The notes under the pieces were generated by a model, which worked only from the letters and a program-made list of their open reading frames with translations, searched no databases and was not told the origin of the DNA. A stretch of 64,000 nt of DNA from Sycobia sp. Sy_11 (lineage: Eukaryota; Arthropoda; Insecta; Hymenoptera; Epichrysomallidae), in NCBI GenBank assembly GCA_018907035.1, contig JACCIC010000027.1, forward strand, positions 3,043,001-3,107,000, written 5' to 3'. A program made the position numbers and the translations under genes. This document shows positions 1-11,424 of the stretch, in pieces (within the stretch, counting starts at the first letter, position 1; every line of letters starts with the position of its first letter).

Positions 1-144
1 AAAGAAACTATTATAAACATTGGAAAATGTAAATCAATAGAGAATTTGGAATGGGTGAACTTTTGCGAGCAGATCAAAGCGACATTCGACAATCCCTCCA
101 TTAAATAATAATCTATATCGATATATAATAATCTATATCGATTC

Positions 145-189
<45 letters not shown>

Positions 190-1015
190 CATAGATAAAC
201 GAGACGGACTCTTCATAGAACTCAATAAACTTCGCATAGGTGGACACCAGGGAGTATCCCAAACAGTGCTATGGATAATGGCTATGTGGTAGTATTAAGC
301 AAAGGTATTGGGAATATTGAAAGGATAATATAAAATTGGGAAAATTTAAAGGATAATATCCAGAAGAGAATCCAACTATGTCTAGACTATCAATTCAAAA
401 AATTAGTTCGTTTAAAGACAAAGCAGCCCATGATTATTATAGACACAACCGGGGTGCCGTTACAAAAGGTAGCATTAGAAGTAGTAGGACCTTTAAAATC
501 TACCAAAAATGGCAACGAATACATCCTTACAATCTAAGACCAATTTTGAAATTTTGTATGGGGATACCATTACAAGATACCTTATACTCGACTATCGAGG
601 AGTATAAGGTATTTTTATAAGCTTTTATAAAAATATTTATCTGCACACTTGGAACACCCAAAGTAACCATACCGATCAAGGAACGAATTTCTTGAGTAGT
701 CTGTTGGATAGAATAGCAAAACGTTTCAAAATCAAAAAACTTCGCACAACAGTATTTCATTGATCTTTAAAAAGATGGCATCACGCTTTAGGAGAACATC
801 TGAAACAATATACGACAAACGAAGAAGAATGGGATAACTGGCTTGACTTAGCTATACTCAACTAGAACACTTGCATGTAAGAAAGCACCAAACACACTCC
901 TTATGAACTAATTAATAAGTATTCTAATGAAACTCATAAACTACAGATTTATCGTAAATACGAGCAGCACAAAACAAACATGATCGGAATGGACAGCAAC
1001 CCAATCTTTTTATTA
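1..1015 (+). pseudogene. Gypsy-type LTR retrotransposon pol fragment (integrase region)
   Basis: Frame-switching translation on the + strand gives pieces typical of the end of a Gypsy pol polyprotein. A zinc-binding-domain-like stretch near 205-260 reads like ELNKLRIGGHQGVSQ. A core-like stretch near 428-520 reads PMIIIDTTGVPLQKVALE. A later stretch near 650-760 reads like GTPK..., DQGTNFLSSLLDRIAKRF. These match the layout of an rve integrase. The same peptide block recurs near 27930 in the Gypsy copy at 24-28 kb, so both probably belong to one family. The reading frame is broken by stops, frameshifts and a (TA)n tract at 143-187. The left part runs off the window. Family assignment is by motif reading only; the copy is clearly dead. 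Confidence 0.7.
143..187. repeat. (TA)n microsatellite
   Basis: Uninterrupted TA dinucleotides inside the Gypsy fragment. Just upstream, near 107-142, the short unit AATAATCTATATCGAT is repeated twice in tandem. Confidence 0.95.
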
Positions 1016-2290
1016 TTTAGGAAAATGATGATAGCAGTATTGTATTTTTTGCCCTCTATCCACCTATCAAGGGAAATAATAGGATACGATCATGGCTCTC
1101 TATAAAGTAACATCACATTATTAATTAACATAAATATTAATAATATTATTAATATTTATCCAAAAATGTAGGGATAACATATTATATTAATAATGTTATC
1201 ATTGTAGCAATAATATCATCCAAAAAAAGAGGAAAAATATGCTATAGTACAAATAAATATAAGAATCTACAATAATATTATTAAATATAAAACAAAAAAC
1301 AAATATATATTCTCAAACTATCTGTAAGTTTGATACTCTTAACGCCATCTACGAGAGAAAAAGAGAGAAGCTATTCTTCTCAAGCCTTAAGAGTACTTGC
1401 TACTCACTCGCTCACACATTCACTCAGAATCACTAATCATTTCCTAGAAGGCATTCGTAGCCCAGTATCAGCATCAGCATTCAAACTCTCTTTCTCTCTT
1501 TTCTCAGTGATTTGGGAGTACAAAAAGGACAATCGAAATAAAAGTAAGTAAACAAAAAAATATGAAATTTTCAAAATTCTATTCTTTACATTCGTTTTAG
1601 CCTCATCCCTGCCGGGTCCGTGAGTGGTTCTACCTAAGATTGGAGAACTTAAAGAACCTAAGTTGTATCCATATGTATTTTTTCCATATAGAAATAGAAA
1701 TGGGAACTGGTTTTCCAGGCTGAGGCGATACCGGCACTTTTTCGAAAGGGAGACAATTTGAATCAACATCAGCCTGAACGGTTCCCATTATATATTCCAT
1801 CCAGGTACCTTCGTGATTATTTTTTCGAGAAATACTGCTTACGGAGACGAGTTCAATAGAATAAAAAATATGTATTTTTATTAGATGTACAATGATTATT
1901 TGAAATATTTTTTTGTAAATTTTGCTATTTCCTGAGATATGTGCGAAAAACTAGTGTTATGTTTATAATTATTTATTAAATACTACTACAATAATTTGAA
2001 ATACCATACAAAACAAATCCCCACATTGGTTATGCTCGTTTTTAATTTAAGTTCATCCCCGATTTCCGTTACGGTACATACAACTCTTCTCACATGCCAA
2101 TTTTTGTAGTAACAAACTTGCTGCGAGTACGCATTTAGGGTTCTGCATAATCGCAGCCATAGAGCAAGACTGCATGATCATGAAATAACTGCGACATTTA
2201 CATCGCATCGAGCTTACTGCAAGCATGCACTGTTAAAAAAACTATAAAAATTCATAGCGAAACAAACGAAACATATTATATTGTTAAGGG
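1016..2290. other. No recognisable gene; unassigned intergenic or intronic DNA
   Basis: Mostly AT-rich. The part from about 1330 to 1830 is less AT-biased and has CT-rich stretches. The open frames there are short and have no recognisable motif. I see no TIR, LTR or coding homology. Confidence 0.5.
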
Positions 2291-2296
<6 letters not shown>

Positions 2297-2345
<49 letters not shown>

Positions 2346-2355
2346 TATATATTAG
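2297..2355. repeat. (AT)n microsatellite
   Basis: About 55 bases of near-perfect TA/AT dinucleotide repeat. The following 580 bases up to 2935 show no feature I can support. Confidence 0.95.
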
Positions 2356-2935
2356 GATACGACGACGACGTCTGAAATACAGTCGAAATAGTAATATAAC
2401 CGTTTTATTAAACAGTTAAATAATATCTATGTAAACAATTCTCTATGTGTAAATTTATATTTCAGTTCATAATTTTATCCTCTGATAATATTTCTGGAAA
2501 AACAATCAACAATTTCATCTTGAGGTCCCCTGAAGCATCGACAGTCGTGTGGCTGTATTGAGTTAGTCTCTAACCTTATTTTTCTAATAATTTTTATACT
2601 TATATTTTTTAGATCGCGGATTACGAATATCACAATAATTTTAGATGAAAATTAAATATGTATTACAACATCCATGAAAACTCCATAAAAATTGGTGCTT
2701 TTGGGTTTAGAAAATAAAAAAAGTTGCAAAAAATTTTTAAATCAAACTCATAGAGTTCATTAAAATACATATTTATTGTTCTATTCAGTTTTTCGGTACA
2801 AACTATATTCTTGTAGAAAAGTTTAAAGTTCCGGTTCGGGATCCTGTGAACAATTCTACATTTATACGAAATATAGATACTTTCGCATATATTATTCTCA
2901 AGAAAGGTTGATTGCAGAAAATAAGCGCTCCAAAA

Positions 2936-3262
2936 AGAGTCGAAACCGAACAAATCACATCAAAGTCGGTTGAAAATCAAGGTAATGCTCATCATTTGTT
3001 TCGATTATCATGGGGTGGTTCATCATGAATTTATTCCAGGAGGTTAAAGGTCAATAAGGAGTATTACTTGGTCGTTTTGAGGTGTCTACGTGAAGCCATT
3101 CGTCGTAAACGACCGGATTTGTGGGCAGATAATTCATGGTTTTTTCACCACTATGATGGACCAGCCATTATCGTAGATGTATTCGCCAGATTTGGCTCGC
3201 TGTGATTTTTTCCGCTTTCCGAAACGCAAAAATTCGAAAAAAGATTTGTATTAAAATACGTA
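2936..3262 (+). pseudogene. mariner transposase fragment (central catalytic part)
   Basis: On the + strand, with one or two frameshifts, the translation follows the middle of a mariner transposase. The order is a CFDYHGVVHHEFIPGG-like stretch near 2995-3045, an arginine-rich segment (REAIRRKRPDLWADNSW-like) near 3090-3140, the second catalytic block FFHHYDGPA-like near 3143-3165 (family consensus HHDNAPAH), then FARFGSL near 3185. Neither termini nor TIRs are visible, and both ends stop abruptly. It is a non-functional fragment. Confidence 0.7.
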
Positions 3263-3889
3263 AAAATATTGTTTTTTTTGGTCAGTCCAGGTTAAACTTG
3301 ATCACATATGTATATATTGTAATGGGGTCCTTAGGCACAACAGGGGATAAGCCTCTGAGATTGTTTGTTTTATCAATTAAATGTCAATCCGGTTTTAAGT
3401 TCCTGTTAACAGAGGTGAAGAGTCCCTTGATGGATTAGGTTAAGTTACACTTAACCTTTTTAAACCGTAGAACCCTTTGAAATTATCCTCAAACTTACCC
3501 TTATCTTTAAGGTCCTTCTTCTTAAGTCAATTATTCTAATAAAGAAAATTCATAAAAAGAAAAGGATCGAAAACGGGATCAATATGTGACGTCCCGCACT
3601 ATATATACGTATTTATATATAATGACGAGTGCTCACCCGGTTCTATGCACGACGATTTGCTTCCACAAAAGACCGGCAGTAATTTGTCCCTATTTTTGGC
3701 CTAGCCTCTCGACTATTAGCCAGGAATGTGGGACCGATGAGCCCAGATGTACGCGTTTTTTTGGATACCGAACCTATATAGTATGGATCGGTCTCTGAAT
3801 CGCGAGTTTACTACCTAATTCGTTAATTTCGTCTTTATGATCCCGTATTAAAATTCTTTTCCCACCGTTTTGTTTACCAGAACGAAAGG
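3263..3889. other. Unassigned stretch next to the tandem repeat
   Basis: Contains a less AT-rich segment (about 3585-3800) but no ORF with recognisable motifs. The mixed composition and the adjoining 64-bp tandem repeat suggest part of an unidentified transposable element; this is inference. Confidence 0.35.
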
Positions 3890-4084
3890 GGTCACTTCCG
3901 CGTACAGGACTGTAAACGGCCCCACCGCTTAGCCTACTCAGGAAATTTAAGAGAGCGGCTTTCGTGTACAGGACTGCGAGAGTCCCACCCGTTTGGCGTA
4001 CTCAGAAAAGTTAAAGGACTGGCTTCCATGTACAGGACTGCGAGAGTCCCACCCGTTTAACCTACTCGAAAAAAATTAAGCTAA
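3890..4084. repeat. 64-bp tandem repeat, three units
   Basis: The block TACAGGACTG starts at 3903, 3967 and 4031, giving an exact 64-base period twice. Each unit continues with a CCCACC-CGTTT-like block and an ACTCAGAAA-like block. The second and third units are much more alike than the first. A short (TA)n follows at 4088-4112. Confidence 0.85.
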
Positions 4085-4335
4085 ATACTATATATATATA
4101 TATATATATATCGCGATTAGGTTTAGTGAAGAATAAGGATAAACGATAAATATTGTTGGTTACTTACTGTTTATTTACTTCTTCGAAATACGCCTTATAC
4201 AACCGTATAATATATAAAAAGAAACTACACATAGGTCGAGAATACAAAGTTAACCACCAGAAGATGAAGTCCAAGAAGCACGAAAATTTTCAATGTCTGA
4301 AAAGTACGAAATATTTCAAAGTTTAAAAAATCAAA

Positions 4336-4480
4336 AAACTAAGTCCGAAAAATTCTAAGTCCGAAAATAGCGAAAAAAATCTAAGTCCGAAAATCGCGAA
4401 AAAATTCTAAGTCTTAAAAGTCGATAAAATTCTAAATCCGAAAAGTCGAAAAAATTGTAAGTCCAAAAAGTCAAAAGGTT
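4336..4480. repeat. 25-26 bp tandem repeat, about five diverged units
   Basis: The unit AAGTCCGAAAA(T)CGCGAAAAAATTCT recurs with starts near 4357, 4383, 4409, 4434 and 4459, with a partial unit at 4341. The open frame that crosses it on the minus strand simply encodes the repeat and is not a gene. Confidence 0.8.
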
Positions 4481-4784
4481 TATAATTACCGGATCGATCT
4501 GACCTAATTGAAAACCCGATTGGAAGTGATTTTTCACTTCGTTGGACACATATTTATATGTGGTCCGGACAAACTAAAAAGGCCATCCAAAATTTTCACG
4601 GAAATTCATCTGAGCGTTTGTGGGGAAAGCCAATGAAGGAGTCAAATTTCGTTTATAATATAAACTCTTTCGTTCGCTCTCTTATAATATTTAATTTTTG
4701 GAGATAACGCATCTACTATAATCATGAACAACATACTTATAGCAACATTATGAAATAAGCGATCTTCAATTAATACCTTAATCG

Positions 4785-5110
4785 TTTTATTTTTGTTCTA
4801 CGTTTATAATTATTTATTTTACATAATCTCTTATTATTAATTAAACTAATCTTTAAACTACGAATTAGAGATCTCTTAGTCTATTATTCAACTTATTTTA
4901 TGTATCTTATAAAGTATATAGTTACTAACATTCTACTAATATAATTAATATTGTAAATGAACTAACATTATTAATCTTAATGGTTTGGTTTTTTTCTACG
5001 TTTATAATTATTAAGCTAATATTTATATCATACTCTAGTATGAGTTAAAAGTTTTTTAATCCATTATTCAACTTATTTTAGGTATTTTATAATTAATATT
5101 TTATTAATCA
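4785..5110. repeat. Diverged two-copy tandem duplication, about 180-198 bp apart
   Basis: The block CTACGTTTATAATTATT occurs at about 4798 and 4996, and the block TTATTCAACTTATTTTA at about 4883 and 5063. Intervening sequence is similar with indels. Very AT-rich, no coding signal. Confidence 0.65.
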
Positions 5111-5295
5111 TACATAGTATCGTAACTAAACTATCCAAAACAAACGTACATGCAGACGCATATGTATTGATGGCATACCATCCTTCAATTTATCATTTAG
5201 ACTCTACGTTCCTTCCTTTTTTTTTAAATTATAAATCTAATATTAACGTCGATCATAGTGAGAAATTTCGACAGTTAATATTTAGCGTCGATTCG

Positions 5296-5331
5296 GGAAC
5301 TTTCCTCCAAGGCAGCTCGGAGGAAAGTTCC
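5296..5331. repeat. Perfect 13-bp stem hairpin
   Basis: GGAACTTTCCTCC at 5296-5308 is the exact reverse complement of GGAGGAAAGTTCC at 5319-5331, separated by 10 bases. It lies in a locally GC-richer patch within AT-rich DNA. Function unknown. Confidence 0.85.
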
Positions 5332-5466
5332 GACAACAGGGTGTCCGGTTATCCTTGGTGATAAAAAAGGCGTTTTTATCAAGCCATGAGAATTAGCTAT
5401 AGCAAAGCGAACGTTCTCCCCTTTGCTACGTAATACATTAACGCCTCGTAGAAATAGCCAACATTC

Positions 5467-5507
<41 letters not shown>
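5467..5507. repeat. (TA)n microsatellite
   Basis: Dinucleotide repeat of about 40 bases. Confidence 0.95.
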
Positions 5508-5510
<3 letters not shown>

Positions 5511-5659
5511 GATTATATATTCTAATCCTACCTATATTGTATCCGCGTTCATCGAACGCACGCTACACACACAGGAATACGAGGGAGAAGTAATAATAGT
5601 TTTTTCCAATGAGTATAAGTTATGAATATGTACAGGACAAGATAACCCGTACATGTTAT

Positions 5660-5885
5660 AATATATATAAATGAAATGTTTCTTACCATTTGCTATATTG
5701 CTATAGTCATAAATGGAGTTTTATATTAAATACTGTTTTTTAGACAAACATTCCGGCGGGAAATGATTTTTTAGATCATAAATAGTACATATGCTTTGAA
5801 AAATTATCGATAAAGAAATGATAAATAATTTTTTTCATTGATCGAAAATTCAAAATCCCAATACAGAAATAAATAATTTTTTTCA
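5660..5885 (+). repeat. Dispersed repeat, copy 1 of 2 (unclassified family)
   Basis: This segment matches 60410-60615 in the same orientation over about 200 bases. Shared blocks include ATGAAATGTTTCT, GAGTTTTA.ATTAAA.ACTG, ATTCCGGCGGGAAA, TTAGATCATAAATAGTA and AATTATC.ATAAAGAA.TGATAAATAA. I see no coding potential, TIRs or poly-A that would classify it. The short minus-strand frame overlapping 5804-6043 has no recognisable motif. Confidence 0.75.
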
Positions 5886-6179
5886 GCAAATATGTTTAAT
5901 ATATCATCAATATTTATATAACGCATGATGTGTCTCTCCATACTAGTCATATGATTTACCCAATTTTGAGTAGTTGATACCCTGGCATTATTGACTAAAT
6001 TGAATTTGGAGAATGACGTTTCTCCGGTACAATTGCTTATCATTATTGATTGGCCCCTGCAATCACTTCAATCAATGCTATTTTCTTGTAGGAATTTATT
6101 GACATCATCAAACATATCTATAGCTCTATGATCTTTATTTTCTAAGAATTTTATAAATCTTTTGACAGGCTTATCTCTT

Positions 6180-6425
6180 TCAATATATCTTGATATTATT
6201 GTTAATTGAATTAATAAATATTTTTATGGGTCTTACAGTCTGCATAATATAATATATTACCTACAATAATGACAGTTAGACTGTCTAGTTTATATTCACC
6301 TCGAAGAATCTGAAGTAAAACTAGAATATTATGCTTTTTGAATGCACTTCTAATTCGTTCCGAAAACTCTTTTACATATGATAATAACACAGTTTATTTC
6401 CCCTCTTTTCCTTATTTAATGCAAT
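6180..6425 (-). mobile_element. Penelope-like element, internally deleted 3' remnant
   Basis: Read on the minus strand, this begins with a decayed stretch resembling the PLE peptide around VKGLSEGIRS...KYNI. It then jumps directly to the PLE 3' region: the near-perfect palindrome GACAGTTAGACTGTC at 6271-6285 and the tail TGTAAGACCCATAAAAATATTTATTAATTCAA. The RT-proximal and GIY-YIG coding parts are missing. It abuts a second PLE piece of opposite orientation at about 6430. Confidence 0.65.
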
Positions 6426-6429
6426 ATAT

Positions 6430-7135
6430 TCTAATGTTTACATTACCAAATTAGATGTGGTTGTTCAATGGAATCACCTTTATCACCGGTCATTACTAAT
6501 TTGGTAATGAAAAAATTAGAAAATATTGCATATTAAATTTTGAACCAATAATACAAACTATAAAAAATATGTTAATGACATTTTTACAATTGTACGAGAA
6601 AGGTGTGTAGAATGTAGGTGTGTAAAATGGTGGATGTTTTTAATTCCATCCATGATAGATAAACAAAAGAAATAGAATGGAAAATAAATTATGTTTTTTT
6701 GGACATCAAAGTTATAAGAGTTAGTAATAACAGAGTAAAATTAAATTGGTACAGAAAACCTACATGGTCAGGTAGGTTATTAAATTATAACTCCCAGCAT
6801 CTATTTCAAAACAAAATAGGTTCTGTAAAGAGTCACACAAAGATTTCAGAAAAGATAATTTAAAATTAGATAACGGGATATTCATTAATAATGCTTATCC
6901 AATAGACCTAATAGATAAGATGATTGCAGAAAGAATAGATCAGTTGTATAATAATACTAGAGAACATAAGCTGGAAAAGAGGGAGAATAATAAACCAATC
7001 GTTGTATTAGCATATGTAAAAGGGTTATCGGAAGGAATTAGAAGTGCATACAAAAAGTATAATATTCAAGTTTACTTTAGAAACAATAATAATATAAGAA
7101 AACTATTTAATAATTGTAAATATAAGCAATAATCA
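6430..7135 (+). pseudogene. Penelope-like element reverse transcriptase fragment
   Basis: On the + strand the translation shows RT palm motifs with frameshifts: a GSPLSPVITNLVM-like block near 6470-6510 and a degenerate YVNDIFT block near 6563-6585 where PLEs normally have YVDD/YADD. An LNWYRKPTWSGRLLNY block follows near 6745-6785. The thumb region continues in the open frame 6920-7132, with MIAERIDQLYNN and YVKGLSEGIRSAYKKYNIQV. The same peptides occur in the PLE copies near 14.0, 28.2 and 33.6 kb. The GIY-YIG nuclease that should follow is absent, so the copy is 3' truncated and dead. Confidence 0.75.
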
Positions 7136-7339
7136 ATCGAGTCCATCTCGTAATATTAGCATAAAATGTTATTAGCAGTAAGTTTTGACTGTTTCATTTT
7201 AAACAATTATCAAAATAGGAATTTTGTATTTATTTAAAGCTAAATTTGCCTCCCTTGTTTCAAAAAAGGTCAAGTAAATTTGTATAGTTTGAACTATTTA
7301 ACTTACATTTACAATATATAGAGAACGAAAAAAATATAT

Positions 7340-7356
7340 ACGCACATATATGTGCT

Positions 7357-7446
<90 letters not shown>
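7340..7446. repeat. (TA)n microsatellite, about 105 bases
   Basis: Long interrupted TA/TATATATG dinucleotide tract. Confidence 0.95.
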
Positions 7447-7449
<3 letters not shown>

Positions 7450-7481
7450 TTAGGGTTAAATGTATCGTGGAATGAAATTTA

Positions 7482-7632
7482 GGCCTTTTATATAGAAAAT
7501 GTTACAAAAGAAGTAAGAGGCAAGAATAATAATATATCTATTTGTATCAAACAAAAGAAGGAATAAGTTATTATTCGGCGAATGTTATTCTTGTCTTTTC
7601 TTACTCGCTACATTTTTTTAAAAGGCCTTAGA
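7482..7632. mobile_element. Possible small MITE with about 50-bp terminal inverted repeats
   Basis: The left arm starts TAGGCCTTTTATATAGAAAA and continues through AAGAAGTAAGAGGCAAGAATAA. The reverse complement of the right arm starts TAAGGCCTTTTAAAAAAATG and continues through GAGTAAGAAAAGACAAGAATAA. The arms are imperfect; the loop is about 50 bases. No clear target duplication, so superfamily is open. Confidence 0.5.
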
Positions 7633-7639
7633 GTGTCAT

Positions 7640-8585
7640 ATACTGTAATAACTTAATATACGAGTGCACGTATAGCGACCATTATCTACGTTTACTATCA
7701 TTATGATCATCTGCGAATACAGACGAAACCTCATTTTCAGTTTTATTCGCATTTTTTCGATAATTCCGAACATATTAATAACAAATAGTTCATTCCGACT
7801 ATTTTTTCCTGAGGCCGAGCCTGAAGATTACTTGACCACCAACCTGAAGGTTGCTTGACCAAGCTGAACAACAAAATTAGATATGAGTTTTGTTTTTGCA
7901 ATTATTTCTGCATCTTTTTCCTCCATATTTAAATTTAATTTAAGTTTTCCAGAGCTAATTTGTTATGACGCACTCCTTTGTGTCGATCGATCCTTTGACT
8001 CATTTTTCACTCTCTTAATAAAATTTATTACTTTGCAACAAGATCATTATACAATATACAGTTAACTATAGCTAAGAATAAAAAGGCTAATGCATATGAA
8101 CCGAACGTACGATCAGTTAAATGATGTTCGCATTCAATAAACGCCTCAATTTTTCAATGTATGTCAAGGCTAGCAAAAACAAAAACCAAATGCATGAGCA
8201 TGGACGATCCAGACACAGTATAAACATGTTGACATATAATTTTTAAACCACACTTAGAAACTCAGTAAGCCGGGATTTTTTTCGCGATATTATTTTAAAA
8301 TGATTACTGTAAACAATATAAAAAATTATATTAAATTATTAAAACAATTAATCTTAAATTGTTTTGAAATAAGTTCAATTTTTAAACCCTTCAATGAAAT
8401 TAATATAGTCATATAATATATTGTTGTGTCCAGAAACTACACTGTAAATATATATATATATACAAAGAAAAAGGGCAGATCAAATTATTAGAGCGTGCCA
8501 ATTCGTCTAATTTCCGATCATTTTTCGAGCCCTAAAAAGCGCCTAGAAATCGAATGAATAGGAGAGAGTCCAGAAAAAATAAATA
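7640..8585. other. Unassigned AT-rich DNA
   Basis: No gene recognised. A small local repeat at 7815-7870 has two units of about 30 bases built on CCTGAAG(A/G)TT(A/G)CTTGACCA. Confidence 0.4.
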
Positions 8586-8589
8586 AAGA

Positions 8590-8642
8590 AAAAGAGAGAA
8601 CAAAAAGGAGGCGAGCGTTTGGCAACGCTGTCCGGGTACTCA

Positions 8643-8696
<54 letters not shown>
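8590..8696 (+). repeat. Dispersed repeat joined to (AT)n tract, copy 1
   Basis: The stretch AAAGAGAGAA...GGCGAGCGTTTGGCAACG at about 8590-8632 matches the reverse complement of about 52765-52815 (GGCGAGCGTTCGACAACG). In both places the block is followed, in its own orientation, by a long (TA)n tract (8643-8696 here, 52671-52714 there). The shared organisation suggests a dispersed element or LTR end carrying its own microsatellite. Confidence 0.5.
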
Positions 8697-8697
<1 letters not shown>

Positions 8698-9595
8698 AAA
8701 GAAGGAGATCTGTAGATATTCTCAGGATAATACCTGAGATGAAATAAGTTTATATATCTGCACGTGTGCGTAGCGCACGCCTCCTTATCATAAGAAATCG
8801 GACCGGATTCTGCTCTAATGATGCAGCCTAATTGCAGGCCGGCTATGATGCGGCGCAGACCGAGGTGCCTCTTTTCTCCCCTATCAATGGTACCTCCCCC
8901 CCTTCCCGTGGAAAATTTGTGATGAAGTGGAAGGCGTGCTAATGCATTATTTACGATACTCCTCTTTCCTCTTTGTAAACGAAATACGAAATCAGAGAGG
9001 CCAATGAATATTGTCAATATTTCAGGATGCTAAAACATTGAAATACGTTTGTAACTCTAAATTCAAATAGAATATAAAGATTCTCGAAAAGAAAACTCAA
9101 ACGTCGTAGCCAAATAAATTTCGTACCGAATATACGCCTAGATTTTCTAGAATCTTTATACACTATTCTTAGTATTATTTATAATGAAAAATATATGTTT
9201 TTTTGTAGTCTAAGTTCGTTATTTATCTATTATTGTTTATTACTATTATCATTATGATTATTACCCTTTCAATGAATATACGTTTATATTATTATTAAAC
9301 ATGGTCTGTTATTATTATTACTAATATTATTTGAAAAACCTATGTTTCTAATTTAAATTATACGAGGGTGCACGATTACGATGCTCGGAAATTCTCGAGC
9401 CCTTTGTATGTGGCATCACCAATCTCTTCTTATTATCTTTCGTAGTACCTTGCTGGATTATAACATTCAGTTAAGATGTTGATCTTACAAGAATAAGTCT
9501 ATACTTCGTTTTATCTACAACTTTTTTGTAATTTTCTGCGAAGCGCAAAATGGACTTAGAGGAATAGCAACGTCAAAATTTTCGTTTCTATCGCT
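8697..9595. other. Unassigned DNA
   Basis: The 8700-9020 part is GC-richer. An open minus-strand frame crosses it, but its end is the (AT)n tract translated as IYIYIY and it has no recognisable motif. The rest is AT-rich and featureless. Confidence 0.4.
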
Positions 9596-10970
9596 TAAAG
9601 TTCTCGTTCTTTATTCATTGTCAATTCATTCTTCAAACATGAGCGTTTCGTTGGTATTGAAAGTAGTTCATCCTTTCATGACACTAGTCAATCCGACATT
9701 TTTATTTTTGTCTATCTCGACACCATTAATTTAGCAGAGATTTTCATTAAAAAGATGACAAATACTATTGTTGACAAATCTAGATTTAGATTTTGTATTT
9801 AGAGTAGTTTTTATAATTTTCCTTCAATATGGATACAACTACATGATGCTAGAAGATACAGATCTTGGCATTGGATAGAAATACCAAGTTCATCATTATA
9901 CTCAAATTTTTGTGTGTGATGTACGAATCTGATTAAAATTTTCGTATTTCGCCCATTTTTAAAATAGCAGCATAAAATTATACCGGCAATTTTTTCCTAC
10001 AAACTTTAAACCCACACATTGGAGAAACTGAATGTTCTTCAGTGTTAACAGTTTCAAACTTTTCAATCGAATAATTATCGATTGCCATGATGTAGTACTT
10101 ATATGGATGCTAGAATTGTAAACAATCCCCATTATATAGATTTGATATGAAGTCTGACAGTGATTTCTTCTTATCGAAAATTAACTAGATTTCTGTCCTG
10201 ATCGAGAATTCAAACTTGAATATTATCTATATACTTAACACTATGTAGTAGATATATAGAATGTGATGGAATTTCTATGACTTTATATTCTGGAGGAATA
10301 CTGAAAAATAATTCATGAATAGTATGAACTTTTTGGTTTTTAATGAAAGCTTATACAGTAAGGTTATATTCGACTCTGTGTGTGTTGATTTTCAATATTT
10401 TCACTGGTTAATCAAAACGATGTTCTATATTTTCTTTGACAATACGAGGAGTAAATCCCAGGATTCGATAGACTTATTTTTGAGGCTTAAGATCTAACGG
10501 GACACTTAATTTTAAAGTTAATTTCACTTCTAAGTGGATTATTGTTAGCTTTCTAGAGAAATTGAATTGCTTATGATTCGGATATATTTGATAAAAATTG
10601 ATTTATATCATTAATTTCGTAACTACCAATGGGTATAGTAATAATTTTTCTTTTTGAATAAAGTTGATTTTTTCTTTTAATTAAACTATAACCGATAAGC
10701 GGTTTAAGAAATAATCTGATCTCACGTTTATTCGTTTTCAGAGTCCTTTACCTAAAGAAATAAATTCCATCGTTTTATTATGACATTTACTTTCTTGATA
10801 TTTTTTCTTCGCAGATTTAGCATCATTTACTGCTTCAGCTATATTAGCAGCAGCTCCGGCTAGAGCACCACTTGTACTTAGTCCTGCGAACCGTGAAATA
10901 AGAAAAGGAAGAGCTCCGCCAATTTTAGACGAAAGGGGTATATAACATGTGGAACGAGAACTTTCTTCTT
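9596..10970 (-). pseudogene. Decayed Maverick/Polinton-like structural-gene region
   Basis: Minus-strand reading gives three separate decayed blocks. At about 10735-10960 is a small protein rich in Ala/Gly that ends with a Lys-rich helix and the motif ...FISLGKGL. At about 10190-10520 is a stretch around ILGFTPR and VHTIHELFFSIPPEYKV. At about 9600-9930 is a stretch around CIHIEGKL. From memory these resemble structural (capsid-region) ORFs that accompany retroviral-type integrases in Maverick/Polinton and adintovirus-like arthropod elements. Stops and frameshifts interrupt every block. The opposite-strand integrase remnant at 12.5-13.2 kb supports a single element. Family recognition is from memory and moderately sure at best. 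Confidence 0.45.
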
Positions 10971-11424
10971 GAGCTGAATGTTAAAATGCTCGTCACTAAT
11001 TTTGATTTTGGAAAGGAAAAAGACGAAAGAGACAGGAAGAGTTACTACTAGATAGTATACAAGCAGTATTCTTTAGAAAAGAAACAGTTACTATATGTAA
11101 CCATTTATTATTATACTATGTATAATACATAATACTATATGTAAAAAACAAACTGTGGAAAAACAAATAGTTACTATATGTTTACTCGAAATCGTTAAAT
11201 CAGCCAAATTAATTTCATGTGAATGGAAGACCATGTGAACACAGATCTGAAATTCAATGAGTTTCATAATCGTTTTTTTTCAGAATATTGAAGAAAGATA
11301 AATATAGATTCGTTGTTATTGATAATTATAGGGTGATGAAGCGTGATAGATATCGAAAAGTTTGTTTTGGAATAAAAAGGAGTTAGAAGTCTTAAGAATT
11401 TAGTATGATTTTAAAGAGCATTTC

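Noticed and set aside
3733..3770. Hammerhead-like box (GACCGATGAGCCC)
   Set aside because: The box reads CCGATGAG rather than CUGANGA and no GAAA box or closing stem follows, unlike the PLE motifs.
8640..9017. 125-codon minus-strand open frame
   Set aside because: Its end is a translated (AT)n tract and the rest has no recognisable motif; no splice or homology support.
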